A stretch of DNA of 64,000 nucleotides. It comes from JAIEPM01 sp964546815. GTDB lineage: Bacteria > Cyanobacteriota > Vampirovibrionia > Obscuribacterales > Obscuribacteraceae. Position numbers and translations under genes: made by a program. The notes under the pieces were generated by a model that saw only the letters and a program-made list of their open reading frames with translations, did not search any database and had not been told where the DNA came from. Within the stretch, counting starts at the first letter, position 1. Every line of letters begins with the position of its first letter. The stretch covers positions 40,773 to 104,772 of the forward strand of contig CAZJLR010000021.1 in NCBI GenBank assembly GCA_964546815.1, read 5' to 3'. Positions 44,807 through 53,647 of this stretch are shown piece after piece.

Positions 44807-46206
44807 GGATTCTGGGGTTTGGATTCGTCGGGTTTTACATCGACAGGTTTTGCATCCACGGATTTCGTATCGTCGGATTTGGTATCGTCGGATTTGGTAT
44901 CAGCGGATTTAGTATCGTCCGTTTTGCTGCTTTCCTTGTCGTTCGATTTCTCGGAAGACTTGTCCTTGTCTTTTGGGGAATCGGCATCTTTATCTTTTGA
45001 TTTTGACGATTCCTTTTTTGATTTCGGGTTTGATTCTTCTTTCGACTTAGAGTTTGAATCTTCTTTGGCCGAATCTTTTTTCTTGCCTTTTGATTTGCCC
45101 TTATTGCGGGCTTCTTCTTCGCTTTTTTCAAGCTGCTCATCGCGACGGTCGACGTCTTCTTGAAGTTGTTTTTTCGATAGTGGCTTAACAGTTTTTGTTG
45201 TGCCCAGAGTTAGCAGAGCGTTTTGATCTTCCGCAGAACCTTCGCACAATTGGATTATTGCGCCCGGATTTCTTTTGCTGATTTTGCTTGCGAAAGTAGA
45301 TGATTGCAACGCTTTAAAAGCTCTTTTTACGAGCGCCGGGAATGGCACTTCGAAAGATTCCATAACGATTGAATCTTTGTTTACTTTGAAATATTTGTAT
45401 TGGCAAGGATAAACATTTAGTCCCGCGCAAGAAATATGGAAAACATCTCTTTCGACTTGTACTTTATTCATGTACAGATGTCCGCTAAGAACCATGCGCA
45501 CGTCTGTGCTGCCACCAATAATTTCGCGTGCATCAGATCCGTTTGGAATGATGTAATCGTCATATGGTGGACCGCCGTCGTATGGAGCCGGTGCCAGCAA
45601 AGGATGGTGCGTAGTGATAATGGTGAATTTGCCTTTGTTTGCGGCAAGATCTTTTTTCAGCCAGTCGAGCTGTTGCTCTGTCAATTCACCGGTTGTGGAA
45701 TTTGCAACAGATGTATCTAAACCGATAAGGTGAACCGTTGATGTGGGGTCTGCCGACCAATAAGAGTCACTGCCGGTGATACCTCGACCTTTGAAGTCAG
45801 GTCCGAATTCTTTCATTTTGTCGACAATGCTTTTGCCTGAAACGTCTTGTTCTCCCAGGACGAAATACCAGGGTGCGTGTAGCTGCTGGACTATATCTAT
45901 GAATAGTTGCCAGTTAGCATCGTTGTTGCCGACAGTTTCAACCTGGTCGCCGCCGAAAATCACAAAATCTGGTTTTAGCGCGTTGATGCCTTTGATTATT
46001 TCTTGGAAAAATAACTGGCTTTCTTGCAGCATCTTGAACGCATTATCTTGCACGCCTGTCGCAAGATGAATGTCAGTCACATAGACAAACGAAAATGGAG
46101 TTACTGCTGCATCCGCCGACGTCCATGGAAGCGACAATACCGGAAGGGCGGCAAGTGCAGTCAAGAATTTTCTTCTACTTAATTCGAAGCTGCCTTTGTC
46201 ATCCAT
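44803..46206 (-). CDS. Tat-exported calcineurin-like phosphoesterase with repetitive tail
   Basis: This 467-residue protein starts with a twin-arginine signal (SRRKFLTALAALPVLSLPW), so it is exported folded. The metallophosphoesterase core has DIH (block I) and GGDQVE (block II), but GNHD is replaced by GEQD and the final GHxH by GHLY; the TTHHP block is present. Metal binding may be altered and activity is uncertain. Residues about 340-467 form a Lys/Ser/Asp-rich tail ending in DDTKS pentapeptide repeats. GGGAGAAG precedes the ATG. The physiological substrate is unknown. Confidence 0.85.
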   Translation of the reverse strand: MDDKGSFELSRRKFLTALAALPVLSLPWTSADAAVTPFSFVYVTDIHLATGVQDNAFKMLQESQLFFQEIIKGINALKPDFVIFGGDQVETVGNNDANWQLFIDIVQQLHAPWYFVLGEQDVSGKSIVDKMKEFGPDFKGRGITGSDSYWSADPTSTVHLIGLDTSVANSTTGELTEQQLDWLKKDLAANKGKFTIITTHHPLLAPAPYDGGPPYDDYIIPNGSDAREIIGGSTDVRMVLSGHLYMNKVQVERDVFHISCAGLNVYPCQYKYFKVNKDSIVMESFEVPFPALVKRAFKALQSSTFASKISKRNPGAIIQLCEGSAEDQNALLTLGTTKTVKPLSKKQLQEDVDRRDEQLEKSEEEARNKGKSKGKKKDSAKEDSNSKSKEESNPKSKKESSKSKDKDADSPKDKDKSSEKSNDKESSKTDDTKSADTKSDDTKSDDTKSVDAKPVDVKPDESKPQNP

Positions 46207-46294
46207 TGCTACTTCTCCCTTTGAACTTATGCCAATAGTTTAAGGGTATTTTCGCGAGAATGTATGTCTGTCTGCACTTGAGATCAGCTGTAAA

Positions 46295-46966
46295 TTACTT
46301 GCTCAGCAGAGCCATTACTTCTTGCCGAACAGATTTATCTGTTTTGATCAGTCCGCGTACCGCAGTTGTAATTGTTTTGCTTCCCGATTTTTTGATGCCG
46401 CGCAATGACATGCAGAGATGTTCTGCCTCCACCATCACAATGACGCCGGTTGGGTTGAGTTTTCTTACGAGAGCTTCGGCTATTTGCGATGTCATGCGCT
46501 CTTGCACTTGCAGACGTTTCGATGCTACTTCAACCACTCTTGCAAGTTTTGACAATCCTGTGATTTTTCCATCCGATGGGATGTAGCCGATATGCGCTGT
46601 ACCCATGAAAGGCACAAGGTGGTGCTCACACATGCTGGCAAAAGGAATATCTTTCACTAATACAAGTTCATCGGTTTCTTCCGAGAAAGTACAAGTGATT
46701 TCGGTCGCCGGGTCAACATTTAGTCCATACACCAGCTCCTGGTACATGCGCGAGACTCGGGCTGGTGTCTCCAGCAATCCTTCGCGGTCTGGGTCTTCGC
46801 CGAGACCTTCGAGTATCATCCTCACGCCAAGGGCGACTTTTTCAAGGTCGATTTTGTTTGACGTAGTTAATGCCGATTCTTTCGTTGAAGTCTGAACTCC
46901 AGCGTTTCGCGTAGCCGACTCAGCTGCCGGGCGAAAATAACTTATGCTCGAAATACTCGTTTCCAT
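46295..46966 (-). CDS. folE: GTP cyclohydrolase I
   Basis: This 223-residue enzyme converts GTP to 7,8-dihydroneopterin triphosphate, the first step of folate (and queuosine/biopterin) synthesis. The zinc site is readable as SMCEHHLVPF plus EAEHLCMSLRG, and the substrate loop GYIPSDGKITGLSKLAR is intact. The N-terminal 35 residues are a variable extension. AGAGGG precedes the ATG. The gene stands alone, with the phosphoesterase gene 88 bp downstream on the same strand. Confidence 0.96.
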   Translation of the reverse strand: METSISSISYFRPAAESATRNAGVQTSTKESALTTSNKIDLEKVALGVRMILEGLGEDPDREGLLETPARVSRMYQELVYGLNVDPATEITCTFSEETDELVLVKDIPFASMCEHHLVPFMGTAHIGYIPSDGKITGLSKLARVVEVASKRLQVQERMTSQIAEALVRKLNPTGVIVMVEAEHLCMSLRGIKKSGSKTITTAVRGLIKTDKSVRQEVMALLSK

Positions 46967-47328
46967 AGATTCCCTCTGCTTCCGGCGAAATTTGACCGTG
47001 CAGTTCCTGCGCAGTTGGTCGCGTTATTATGCGCCTACATCAAGGATACTGAAAGGTTGAATCGCAATGCGTGATCTAACATTACTATAATTTCCAAATT
47101 TGTTGCTTTCGCATATGTGCTGCAAGTGCCAGATCAGCGCGCGGCTCATGATTCCTACTGTAATAAAACCTAGTGAACAATGTGTGAACATGATTGATAA
47201 AAATGTCGGCGCAAAATGCCTGTCTGCGGCTTCAAAGCGATATACTCTGTCATCGCTGGCATACCACGCCGCGACCGACACGTATTCGGCATGCCGATTG
47301 ACACGCGTAAAAGCAAGGAAAGACTGAA
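46967..47328. other. Intergenic region upstream of fabZ
   Basis: These 362 bases lie between the divergent folE and fabZ genes. No convincing ORF or RNA gene is seen. A TATAAT at 47086-47091 could be a -10 box for fabZ, but the nearest TTGAAT is 23 bases away, too far for a standard promoter. AAGGA about nine bases before 47329 is the fabZ ribosome binding site. Confidence 0.4.
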
Positions 47329-47799
47329 ATGACTGCAACGACAAGTGAAGAGAAGATCACAAATTTGGACATCAATGAAATCAAGAAGTTGATACCGCAT
47401 CGTTATCCTTTCTTGCTTGTAGACCGAGTCAACGAAGTGGTACCTGGACAGAGCGCCATCGGCTACAAAAATGTCACTGCTAATGAGCCTTTCTTCCAGG
47501 GGCACTTTCCGCACAGACCAATCATGCCTGGTGTGTTGATGGTCGAAGCACTGGCTCAGATGGGTTGCATCGCAATGTTGATGAAGCCTGAAAATAAGGG
47601 ACAGCTTGGTGTATTCACAGGCATCGACGGGTTCAAGTTCCGTCAGATGGTAGTGCCGGGCGACAAGCTCGAATTGGAAGTAGTTTTGTTGAAGCAAAAG
47701 GGTCCATTGGGCAAAATGAAAGGAACTGCGAAAGTCGGCGACAAAGTTGTTGCTGAAGGCGAAATTTCTTTTGCCATGGTTAAATCGGAGGCCGAATGA
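47329..47799 (+). CDS. fabZ: 3-hydroxyacyl-ACP dehydratase FabZ
   Basis: This 156-residue hot-dog fold enzyme dehydrates beta-hydroxyacyl-ACP in fatty acid elongation. Signature LIPHRYPFLLVDRV and the active-site segment FFQGHFPHRPIMPGVLMVEA, with the catalytic His and Glu, are present. The length is typical. Its last four bases overlap the lpxA start (ATGA), so the two are translationally coupled, as in many Gram-negative genomes where both draw on 3-hydroxyacyl-ACP. Confidence 0.97.
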   Translation: MTATTSEEKITNLDINEIKKLIPHRYPFLLVDRVNEVVPGQSAIGYKNVTANEPFFQGHFPHRPIMPGVLMVEALAQMGCIAMLMKPENKGQLGVFTGIDGFKFRQMVVPGDKLELEVVLLKQKGPLGKMKGTAKVGDKVVAEGEISFAMVKSEAE

Positions 47800-48644
47800 A
47801 TACCACTAGCAGTATCCACAAATCAGCAGTAATAGCTGATGGAGCAGTGATACACGAAACGGCTGAAATAGGGCCGTTTGCAGTTATCGGTGCTAACGTG
47901 AAAATTGGTGCCGGCACCAAAATTGGTGCCCACGTTGTAGTTGATGGACATACGACAATTGGCGAAAACTGCAATATCTATGCGGGCGCGGCAATCGGTC
48001 TTGATCCGCAAGATTTGAAATACGATGGCGAAGAAACTGGTGTCACCATCGGCAATAACGTTGTAATCAGAGAGTATGTCACTATCCATCGTGCCACCAA
48101 AGAAGGTAGTACCATTGTTGGTGACAATTGCTTTTTGATGAACTATTGCCATATCGCGCACAACTGCAAGCTTGGTAGCGGTGTAATCATGGCTAATAAC
48201 ACCACTTTAGCCGGTTATGTAGAAGTCGGCGACGGAGCTGTTTTTGCTGGAATGGTTATTTTGCATCAACACGTCAAAGTCGGTAGATTTTGCATGTTGG
48301 GCGGCATGACTGGTTCGCGCGTTGATTTGCCTCCATTCACACTTTGCGATGGGCGCCCTGCCATGGTGCGCGGGCTCAATGTCATCGGTTTGCGCCGCAA
48401 TAAAATGGGCCCAGAAAAGAGAGCAGCGATTAAGCAAACGTACAAGTTAATGCTTCGCTCTGGTCTCAATCACTCCCAGGCGATTGCAAGAATCAAAGAA
48501 GAAGTCGAGCAATTTGACGAAGTCAAAGAAGTATGTGACTTCTTTGCCAATAGCAAACGCGGAGTGGTTCCAGCATTCGGCGACGGTGGCAAAGGCGGCA
48601 GAGAGTTGGGCGAAACACTCGATTCTCCTGTAGACGAAATTTAA
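47796..48644 (+). CDS. lpxA: UDP-N-acetylglucosamine O-acyltransferase LpxA
   Basis: This 282-residue protein is a left-handed parallel beta helix with hexapeptide repeats (for example IGANVKIGAGTKIGAHVVVD) and the catalytic His in FLMNYCHIAHNC. It transfers a 3-hydroxyacyl chain from ACP to UDP-GlcNAc, the first step of lipid A. The C-terminal helical bundle (AAIKQTYKLMLRSGLNHSQA) is intact, with about 20 extra Gly-rich residues at the end. Its presence implies a lipopolysaccharide outer membrane. Confidence 0.97.
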   Translation: MNTTSSIHKSAVIADGAVIHETAEIGPFAVIGANVKIGAGTKIGAHVVVDGHTTIGENCNIYAGAAIGLDPQDLKYDGEETGVTIGNNVVIREYVTIHRATKEGSTIVGDNCFLMNYCHIAHNCKLGSGVIMANNTTLAGYVEVGDGAVFAGMVILHQHVKVGRFCMLGGMTGSRVDLPPFTLCDGRPAMVRGLNVIGLRRNKMGPEKRAAIKQTYKLMLRSGLNHSQAIARIKEEVEQFDEVKEVCDFFANSKRGVVPAFGDGGKGGRELGETLDSPVDEI

Positions 48645-48730
48645 CGGCTACTAGCTAAAACTAAGAGTGTCTTCTTGGAGACTCAGCGCTCTTATAATGA
48701 ACCTTTAGGTGCTGCCCAAGCAGCCACTGC

Positions 48731-50107
48731 GTGGCAGTGCTAAAGTATGCATTAACGCGCTATATCATTGGGCACAGTATCGTGAGCAGTCAAACCTCTG
48801 ACTTAAGCACAGCCGACGACACAACTGGAACGCAAGTTGGCTACCAAACTTTGTTCAAAAATCGCCAGTTTATGGCGCTCTGGATTGCGCAAGTGTTCTC
48901 TCAGTTTGCCGACAGAGCAGTTTTTGTGCTCTTTGTTGCGATTCTCACGCTGCAACAGGCCCACGCCCCTAAAACTGGACTGGCCCAAAATGGCGCGGCA
49001 GAGCTTACAAGTTGGCTTTATGTGGCCTTTACGATTCCGGCTGTTCTGTTCAGCCCCATTGCTGGCGTGTACGTAGACCGCTGGTCGCATCGCTCAGTCC
49101 TGGTTCTTTCAAATCTGGTGAGAGCTGCTTGTGTGGCACTTGTAGTAATGCCTGCAGTTTCGCAATCACTCAAGCTAGATTTTGCACTTGCATTTCTAAT
49201 TTCTGTTGGCTGCCAATTTTTTGGACCGGCTGAAACTGCTTCAATACCGCGTCTTGTAAGCAAGAAAGAGCTCTTCGCGGCGAATTCTTTGTTTTTTACA
49301 ACAATGATGATTGCACTTGGTTTTGGATTTGCAATCGGCGAGCCCATCATTTCGCATATCGGCTTAAACAATTCACCCTGGGTAATTTCGGGACTTTTCG
49401 TCATAGCTTCATGTCTGCTTTTTACCATTGAGGACAATAAGCGAAAAGTTGTCGCACGTGAGCCCTGGTGGGAAGAATTGCGCTTCGGTTTGTCGTACAT
49501 ATCTGGCAACCCGCTTGTGTTTCGGGCGATTATGAAAATCACGATTTTGTTTAGCACAATAATCACGCTCAACATAATTGCAGTCGGTTTAACACAGCAA
49601 GTGCTGCACATACAGGCTTTTCAATTCGGTTATGTTGTGGCAGCTGCGGGGCTTGGAATGGGCATCGGCAACTTTTGGGTGGCGCATTATGCGCACAAAG
49701 CCCCATCAAATGTCCTGGTTTACGGTGGATTCACCGGTCTGGGCGTCTTTATGAGCTTGATTGGCTGTCTCGGATTTCTCGGCTCTTGGCACGGAATGTT
49801 GATGATTGTGCCGCTCTTTATGGCTTGCTGTGTCGGCATTTCCTGCGGTTTTGTCGCTGTTCCCACGCAAGCTGCACTTCAAGCTGTGGTGCCCGAAGAT
49901 TTACGCGGAAAGGTTTTTGGCGCCCAAAACACTGCTATGTCTGCCGCGTCAACGATTCCGGTGGTTCTGGCTGGGCAGTTCATAGACAATTTGCCGGGTG
50001 GAGTTTCCACAACTTTGTTCTTAATAGGATTGCCGACTGCATTCGTTGGAATCTACCATCTCATGCGGGCGTTACGTGACGATTCTGTTGGCGAAAACCC
50101 AGCTTAG
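48731..50107 (+). CDS. MFS transporter (MFS_3/EntS-like)
   Basis: This 458-residue protein has around 12 TM segments. The N-terminal FKNRQFMALWIAQVFSQFAD, the loop GVYVDRWSHRSVLVLSN (MFS motif A type) and the C-terminal VPTQAALQAVVPEDLRGKVF match the MFS_3 group that includes enterobactin exporter EntS. The substrate is unknown. The start is uncertain: GTG 48731 or GTG 48782; neither has a strong ribosome binding site. It is downstream of lpxA by 86 bp with no clear terminator between. Confidence 0.9.
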   Translation: MAVLKYALTRYIIGHSIVSSQTSDLSTADDTTGTQVGYQTLFKNRQFMALWIAQVFSQFADRAVFVLFVAILTLQQAHAPKTGLAQNGAAELTSWLYVAFTIPAVLFSPIAGVYVDRWSHRSVLVLSNLVRAACVALVVMPAVSQSLKLDFALAFLISVGCQFFGPAETASIPRLVSKKELFAANSLFFTTMMIALGFGFAIGEPIISHIGLNNSPWVISGLFVIASCLLFTIEDNKRKVVAREPWWEELRFGLSYISGNPLVFRAIMKITILFSTIITLNIIAVGLTQQVLHIQAFQFGYVVAAAGLGMGIGNFWVAHYAHKAPSNVLVYGGFTGLGVFMSLIGCLGFLGSWHGMLMIVPLFMACCVGISCGFVAVPTQAALQAVVPEDLRGKVFGAQNTAMSAASTIPVVLAGQFIDNLPGGVSTTLFLIGLPTAFVGIYHLMRALRDDSVGENPA

Positions 50108-50249
50108 GCGTCAGATTTAGCTCAAGTCAGATCTCAATTTCAATATCAAAGTTATTTAATGAAGCACTTCCTTATATAAGTCTCTACTACGCTCAATATT
50201 TGACATTTCACATATAGACTAAGTGCGTGGTTGAGGTATCAAGTTTTAG

Positions 50250-51566
50250 ATGCGAAATCGTCTCTTATTGTTCGGACTTAGCGTTGCCTCACTAGCTGTT
50301 TTGCTAGTGATAGACAACATCCTGCCCTGGCCGGCACTTTGCGTGATTCTGGCTTTCAGTCTAACTTTAATGACATTCCACACTATGTGGCTGCTGCAGG
50401 CACAGCATAGTGACAAGCGCAAACCCAAAACCAGTAAGCCTTCCACCTGGACGCCGTCGGTTGACATAGTTATTGCCGCGAAAAACGAATCAAGGGTGAT
50501 TGAGCGCACTGTCAGGCAGTTTTGCGAGCTTGACTACCCGAATTATCGCGTTTGGGTTGTGGATGATGCTTCTGATGACGGCATGCCCCAAATTCTTGAA
50601 CGGCTCAAAGCTGAACTCCCGAAATTCAACTACATCAGTCGTCCACAGGGATCTTATCCTGGTAAATCCGCAGGTTTGAATGACGCATTGCCTCATTGCA
50701 GAGCTGAAGTAATTGCTGTTTTTGACGCTGATGCCTATGTTGCCCCTGACTTTTTGACAAAAATTCTGCCTGTTCTCGAGCCCGATGGCGTTGGCGCTGT
50801 GCAGGCGCAAAAGCGTATTTACGAGCACCAGAAAGGTTTCTTGCCTAGCTGCCAATCATCAGAATACGCGCTCGACTCTTATTTCCAGGTAGGACGCGAT
50901 TTAATCGGCGGTGCTGTCGAACTGCGCGGCAACGGCGAGTTGATGAAGCGGGAAGCCTTAATTGACGTCGGCGGATGGAACAATAAAGCCATTACAGACG
51001 ATTTAGACCTAACCATGCGTTTGATGATTTCACAGTGGGCTGTGCGATTTTCAGCCGAGACTCATGTTTTCGAAGAAGCTGTAACCACATGGAAAGGCTT
51101 AATCAGGCAGAGAAGACGTTGGGCAGAGGGCAGTATTCGTCGTTACCTTGACTACATCTTCCCGCTCAATTCCCCGAGCCGGTTGTCGCTCGTAGAGCGC
51201 CTGGACATACTTGCTTTTACCTCTGAGTTTGCGATTCCTGGATTGCTGGCACTGGAAATCATAATTGAGTCATTCAATTTCCTAATTGGTGAGCCAATTT
51301 ATCCCAAATTTCTGTTGCTGGTGGCGGCGGGCACTTTCACCGTGTCATTGGTCAATTTCTTTATCGCAATTCGCACGTACAGGCAAAACATGAGCTTCTG
51401 GGAAGCTTTTGTGCACACCTTTGAAGTGAATACATATATGTATGCTCACTGGGTGCCTTGCATCATAATTTCCTTCGTCCATATAGCCTTCAAGCGGCAG
51501 GCGTCAACCTGGCACCGTACAGAGCACTTGGGTGAAGCACTTGAGTCCGTGGTGCAATCGCACTAA
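50250..51566 (+). CDS. Membrane glycosyltransferase family 2
   Basis: This 438-residue protein has two N-terminal TMs (about 5-45), a GT2 domain and two to three C-terminal TMs. The GT2 motifs are VDIVIAAKNESRVIERTVRQ, the DDASDD nucleotide site, FDADAYVAPDFL (DxD), the acceptor-site TDDLDLTMR and the processive QRRRWAEGS. These are shared by cellulose, hyaluronan and poly-GlcNAc synthases, so a processive exopolysaccharide or glycolipid synthase is likely. No partner genes of a known system adjoin it. Confidence 0.92.
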   Translation: MRNRLLLFGLSVASLAVLLVIDNILPWPALCVILAFSLTLMTFHTMWLLQAQHSDKRKPKTSKPSTWTPSVDIVIAAKNESRVIERTVRQFCELDYPNYRVWVVDDASDDGMPQILERLKAELPKFNYISRPQGSYPGKSAGLNDALPHCRAEVIAVFDADAYVAPDFLTKILPVLEPDGVGAVQAQKRIYEHQKGFLPSCQSSEYALDSYFQVGRDLIGGAVELRGNGELMKREALIDVGGWNNKAITDDLDLTMRLMISQWAVRFSAETHVFEEAVTTWKGLIRQRRRWAEGSIRRYLDYIFPLNSPSRLSLVERLDILAFTSEFAIPGLLALEIIIESFNFLIGEPIYPKFLLLVAAGTFTVSLVNFFIAIRTYRQNMSFWEAFVHTFEVNTYMYAHWVPCIIISFVHIAFKRQASTWHRTEHLGEALESVVQSH

Positions 51567-52265
51567 ATTGCATTTTTTGTTGAGTTCTCGTGACTATTTA
51601 CGCGCTACTTGCCTGATTTCAAGGCAGTTTTGACTACGTATTGTAAGAATTTTCGATGTCTGCAGCGGAAAAACTCGAGTTCAAGTACGATAAGGATGTT
51701 GGCGAGAACTACTGAGGTTTTTACCTTCTACTTTCGTTGATAATCCACATCTTCGGAAGTCGTAGACTCGATAACTAGAGGATCTTCCCCAGCCAGATGT
51801 AGCGATCTTTAGCTGCTGAATTTTTTCGATAAACAAGTACGAAAACGCAATCGTCACATATAACCGAATATGGTGGCGCTCACGCTCATTAGTTCGCCAC
51901 TGCGGCTGGTGCATTCCAAATCGCAGAAACGATTACTAAAAGAGTCCGATAACGCAGTCGTCAAGGGAGCTTTGCCTTCTGACATGTAGCTGTCATGTGC
52001 ATGACAAGTGCGTTGCAAACAGAGAATTCAATATAAATGATATATCTCTGACGGATAATTCGTCGAAAAGTTGCGAAGCAGAAAATCTTTTTCTTGGGAG
52101 CTGTTTCGCCCGAAACGATGTAGGCATCGTGTTATTTGCCTCTTTGCTTGAAAGAGGTCAAAAAACAAAATATAGACCAAATCAAGAAAATAGGTACAAT
52201 GGGTTAGTCTTGAGGCCGTGGCGGTCCAGGATTATTCAGAAGATTGCTAAGAGATGGAGATGTGC
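51567..52265. other. Long intergenic region upstream of the paralogue array
   Basis: These roughly 700 bases hold no convincing gene. A perfect inverted repeat TGTCAT-GTGC-ATGACA lies near 51990-52006, and CCTCTTT-GCTTG-AAAGAGG near 52140-52158. A good promoter is seen at 52148-52176. The length and the inverted repeats suggest regulation of the array, or decayed sequence; I cannot tell which. Confidence 0.45.
52148..52176 (+). promoter_or_regulatory. Promoter of the four-paralogue array
   Basis: TTGAAA (52148-52153) and TATAGA (52171-52176) are separated by 17 bases, a good sigma-70 match. Transcription would begin near 52183, giving a leader of about 80 bases before the first ATG at 52266. 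Confidence 0.55.
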
Positions 52266-52655
52266 ATGGTAAGGAAATTAGCGACCTCTTTTTTACTAGC
52301 TTCGACACTTGTCGGTGCCGTGGTTGCTCCTTCATTCGCTTCCGACGATACCTTCCAGTCAATTTGCTTCTTCCCGGTACGCGTCCTCGGATCTGCCGTA
52401 GGTAGCGCGATTGGTTTACCGGAAGGAGCCGTTAAGGACGGTGTTAAGGGCGCAATGATGTCAACCCACTGGATGGCCGGTAAGCTCGGTGACGAAGACG
52501 GTACATATCAAACCTGGGGCGGCGCAATTCTTGCTGCACCATTTGGTATCGTCGGCGGTGCTGCTTACGGGACGTTCGATGGAACTTGGCACGGAATGAA
52601 AACGGGCTACGAAAAACCGTTCTCGAAAGATTCTTTCACATTCAAGGAAGAGTAG
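52266..52655 (+). CDS. Exported paralogue array, member 1
   Basis: This encodes 129 residues from ATG 52266 with GGAG seven bases upstream; ATG 52254 is less well placed. After a Sec signal peptide (ending SFASDD) the mature protein has KDGVKGAMMSTHWMAGKLGD, EDG, GGAILAAPFGIVGGAAYGTF and DGTWHGMKTGYEKPFSKDSF. The same spaced motifs, GDE(D/K)G, APxGxxxGxxYGxxDG and HGxKTGxxKPFS, occur in the next three genes. Gly-zipper-like stretches suggest membrane association. No named family is recognised. Confidence 0.8.
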   Translation: MVRKLATSFLLASTLVGAVVAPSFASDDTFQSICFFPVRVLGSAVGSAIGLPEGAVKDGVKGAMMSTHWMAGKLGDEDGTYQTWGGAILAAPFGIVGGAAYGTFDGTWHGMKTGYEKPFSKDSFTFKEE

Positions 52656-52691
52656 TTCGTGAAGGTTCCACAAGGATTGTAGTTAACTAGA

Positions 52692-52715
52692 CCGGGGGCG
52701 GTTCGCTGCCCTCGG
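52692..52715 (+). promoter_or_regulatory. Hairpin in the leader of array member 2
   Basis: CCGGGGGCGG and CTGCCCTCGG pair over 10 positions (two G-T wobbles) around a TTCG loop. It lies 20 bases before the start codon at 52736 and is not followed by a T tract, so it is more likely an mRNA-processing or stability element than a terminator. Confidence 0.55.
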
Positions 52716-52735
52716 TTCCAAGGTGGTAGGAGCAA

Positions 52736-53122
52736 ATGAGGAAAACAGCTTTAGTATTGTCACTCGCCAGCGCCATGGCACTCGGTATAAACGCTCCGTC
52801 GTTTGCCGATGATAATGGTCTGGGAAGTATCGCGAGCTTCTTTGGCTCGGTTACCGCGACGGTATTTGATGTACCGACCGCGATGGTCATCGATTCACTA
52901 TATAGAGTACCGCTCAAAACCGAGCATGCTCTTGCAGATAAATTCGGTGATGAAAAAGGATTCCAACAAAACGTAGCAGCAACGGTCATCGGAGTACCGG
53001 TTGGTATGGTTTGGGGAGTTCCTGCTGGTTTCCTCCGTGGAGCCAAGCATGGGTTGGGAACTGGCTGGGAAAAACCTTTCAGCACAGAATCCTTCCTGGT
53101 CGGATTGGGTGACGATAAATAG
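52736..53122 (+). CDS. Exported paralogue array, member 2
   Basis: This 128-residue protein has a signal peptide (ending SFADD). The mature part shows LADKFGDEKGFQQNVAATVI, then GVPVGMVWGVPAGFLRGAKH and GWEKPFSTESF, aligned with member 1 but more hydrophobic and lacking the YGxxDG motif. AGGAG precedes the ATG. The 80-bp spacer from member 1 contains a hairpin. Unknown function; see member 1 for the family. Confidence 0.8.
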   Translation: MRKTALVLSLASAMALGINAPSFADDNGLGSIASFFGSVTATVFDVPTAMVIDSLYRVPLKTEHALADKFGDEKGFQQNVAATVIGVPVGMVWGVPAGFLRGAKHGLGTGWEKPFSTESFLVGLGDDK

Positions 53123-53178
53123 TCAAGTCAGGTACCCGGCGGCGAGAGTCGGTGGGCAATAGAAAGACGGTGAGGTAA

Positions 53179-53586
53179 ATGAGTAAATTGACGGTTATGC
53201 AGAGAGTTCTAATCTCTTCTTTGGCGCTTGCATCGACCATCGCTCCGGCGCTTGCCCTCGATTACGAGGCCAAACCAGTCAACTGGTGCATTCAAGCTCC
53301 AGGAAGATTGGTAGGTGGAGTTAGTGGAGCCGTGGTAAACGGTTTGTTCTGCGCTCCGATCGATGATGGTTACCACTGGTTCCTCAAAGGAACCAAACAC
53401 ATTGCCGGCAAGTTCGGCGATGAAAAAGGAGCAGGCCAAATTGCTGCTGCTGTTCCAATCGGCGGATCCGTCGGTTTGGTTCTAGGCACTGCTTATGGTC
53501 CGCTTGATGGGGCAATTCACGGCTTCAAGACCGGCTGGAGCAAGCCGTTCAGCCGATGGTCCTACATCACAATGGAAGAGAAGTAA
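53179..53586 (+). CDS. Exported paralogue array, member 3
   Basis: This 135-residue protein has a signal peptide (ending ALALDY) and the family motifs KGTKHIAGKFGDEKGAGQIA, GSVGLVLGTAYGPLDGAIHG and GWSKPFSRWSY. It is closest to member 1 in the second half. GAGG lies close to the ATG (spacing three). Two Cys residues (NWC, LFC) are present in the mature N-terminal region. Confidence 0.8.
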   Translation: MSKLTVMQRVLISSLALASTIAPALALDYEAKPVNWCIQAPGRLVGGVSGAVVNGLFCAPIDDGYHWFLKGTKHIAGKFGDEKGAGQIAAAVPIGGSVGLVLGTAYGPLDGAIHGFKTGWSKPFSRWSYITMEEK

Positions 53587-53647
53587 AGACAACTTAGACC
53601 CTGGTCAAAGAACGTCTTAACAACACCCTGGAAATTTGGTGAGGAGT

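Noticed and set aside
44860..44920. Short direct DNA repeats at the end of the phosphoesterase gene.
   Set aside because: They encode DDTKS pentapeptides in frame, so they are a protein repeat, not a separate element.
51997..52272. Plus-strand ORF of 91 codons before the paralogue array.
   Set aside because: No ribosome binding site, odd composition, and it runs across the predicted promoter and into the first array gene in another frame.
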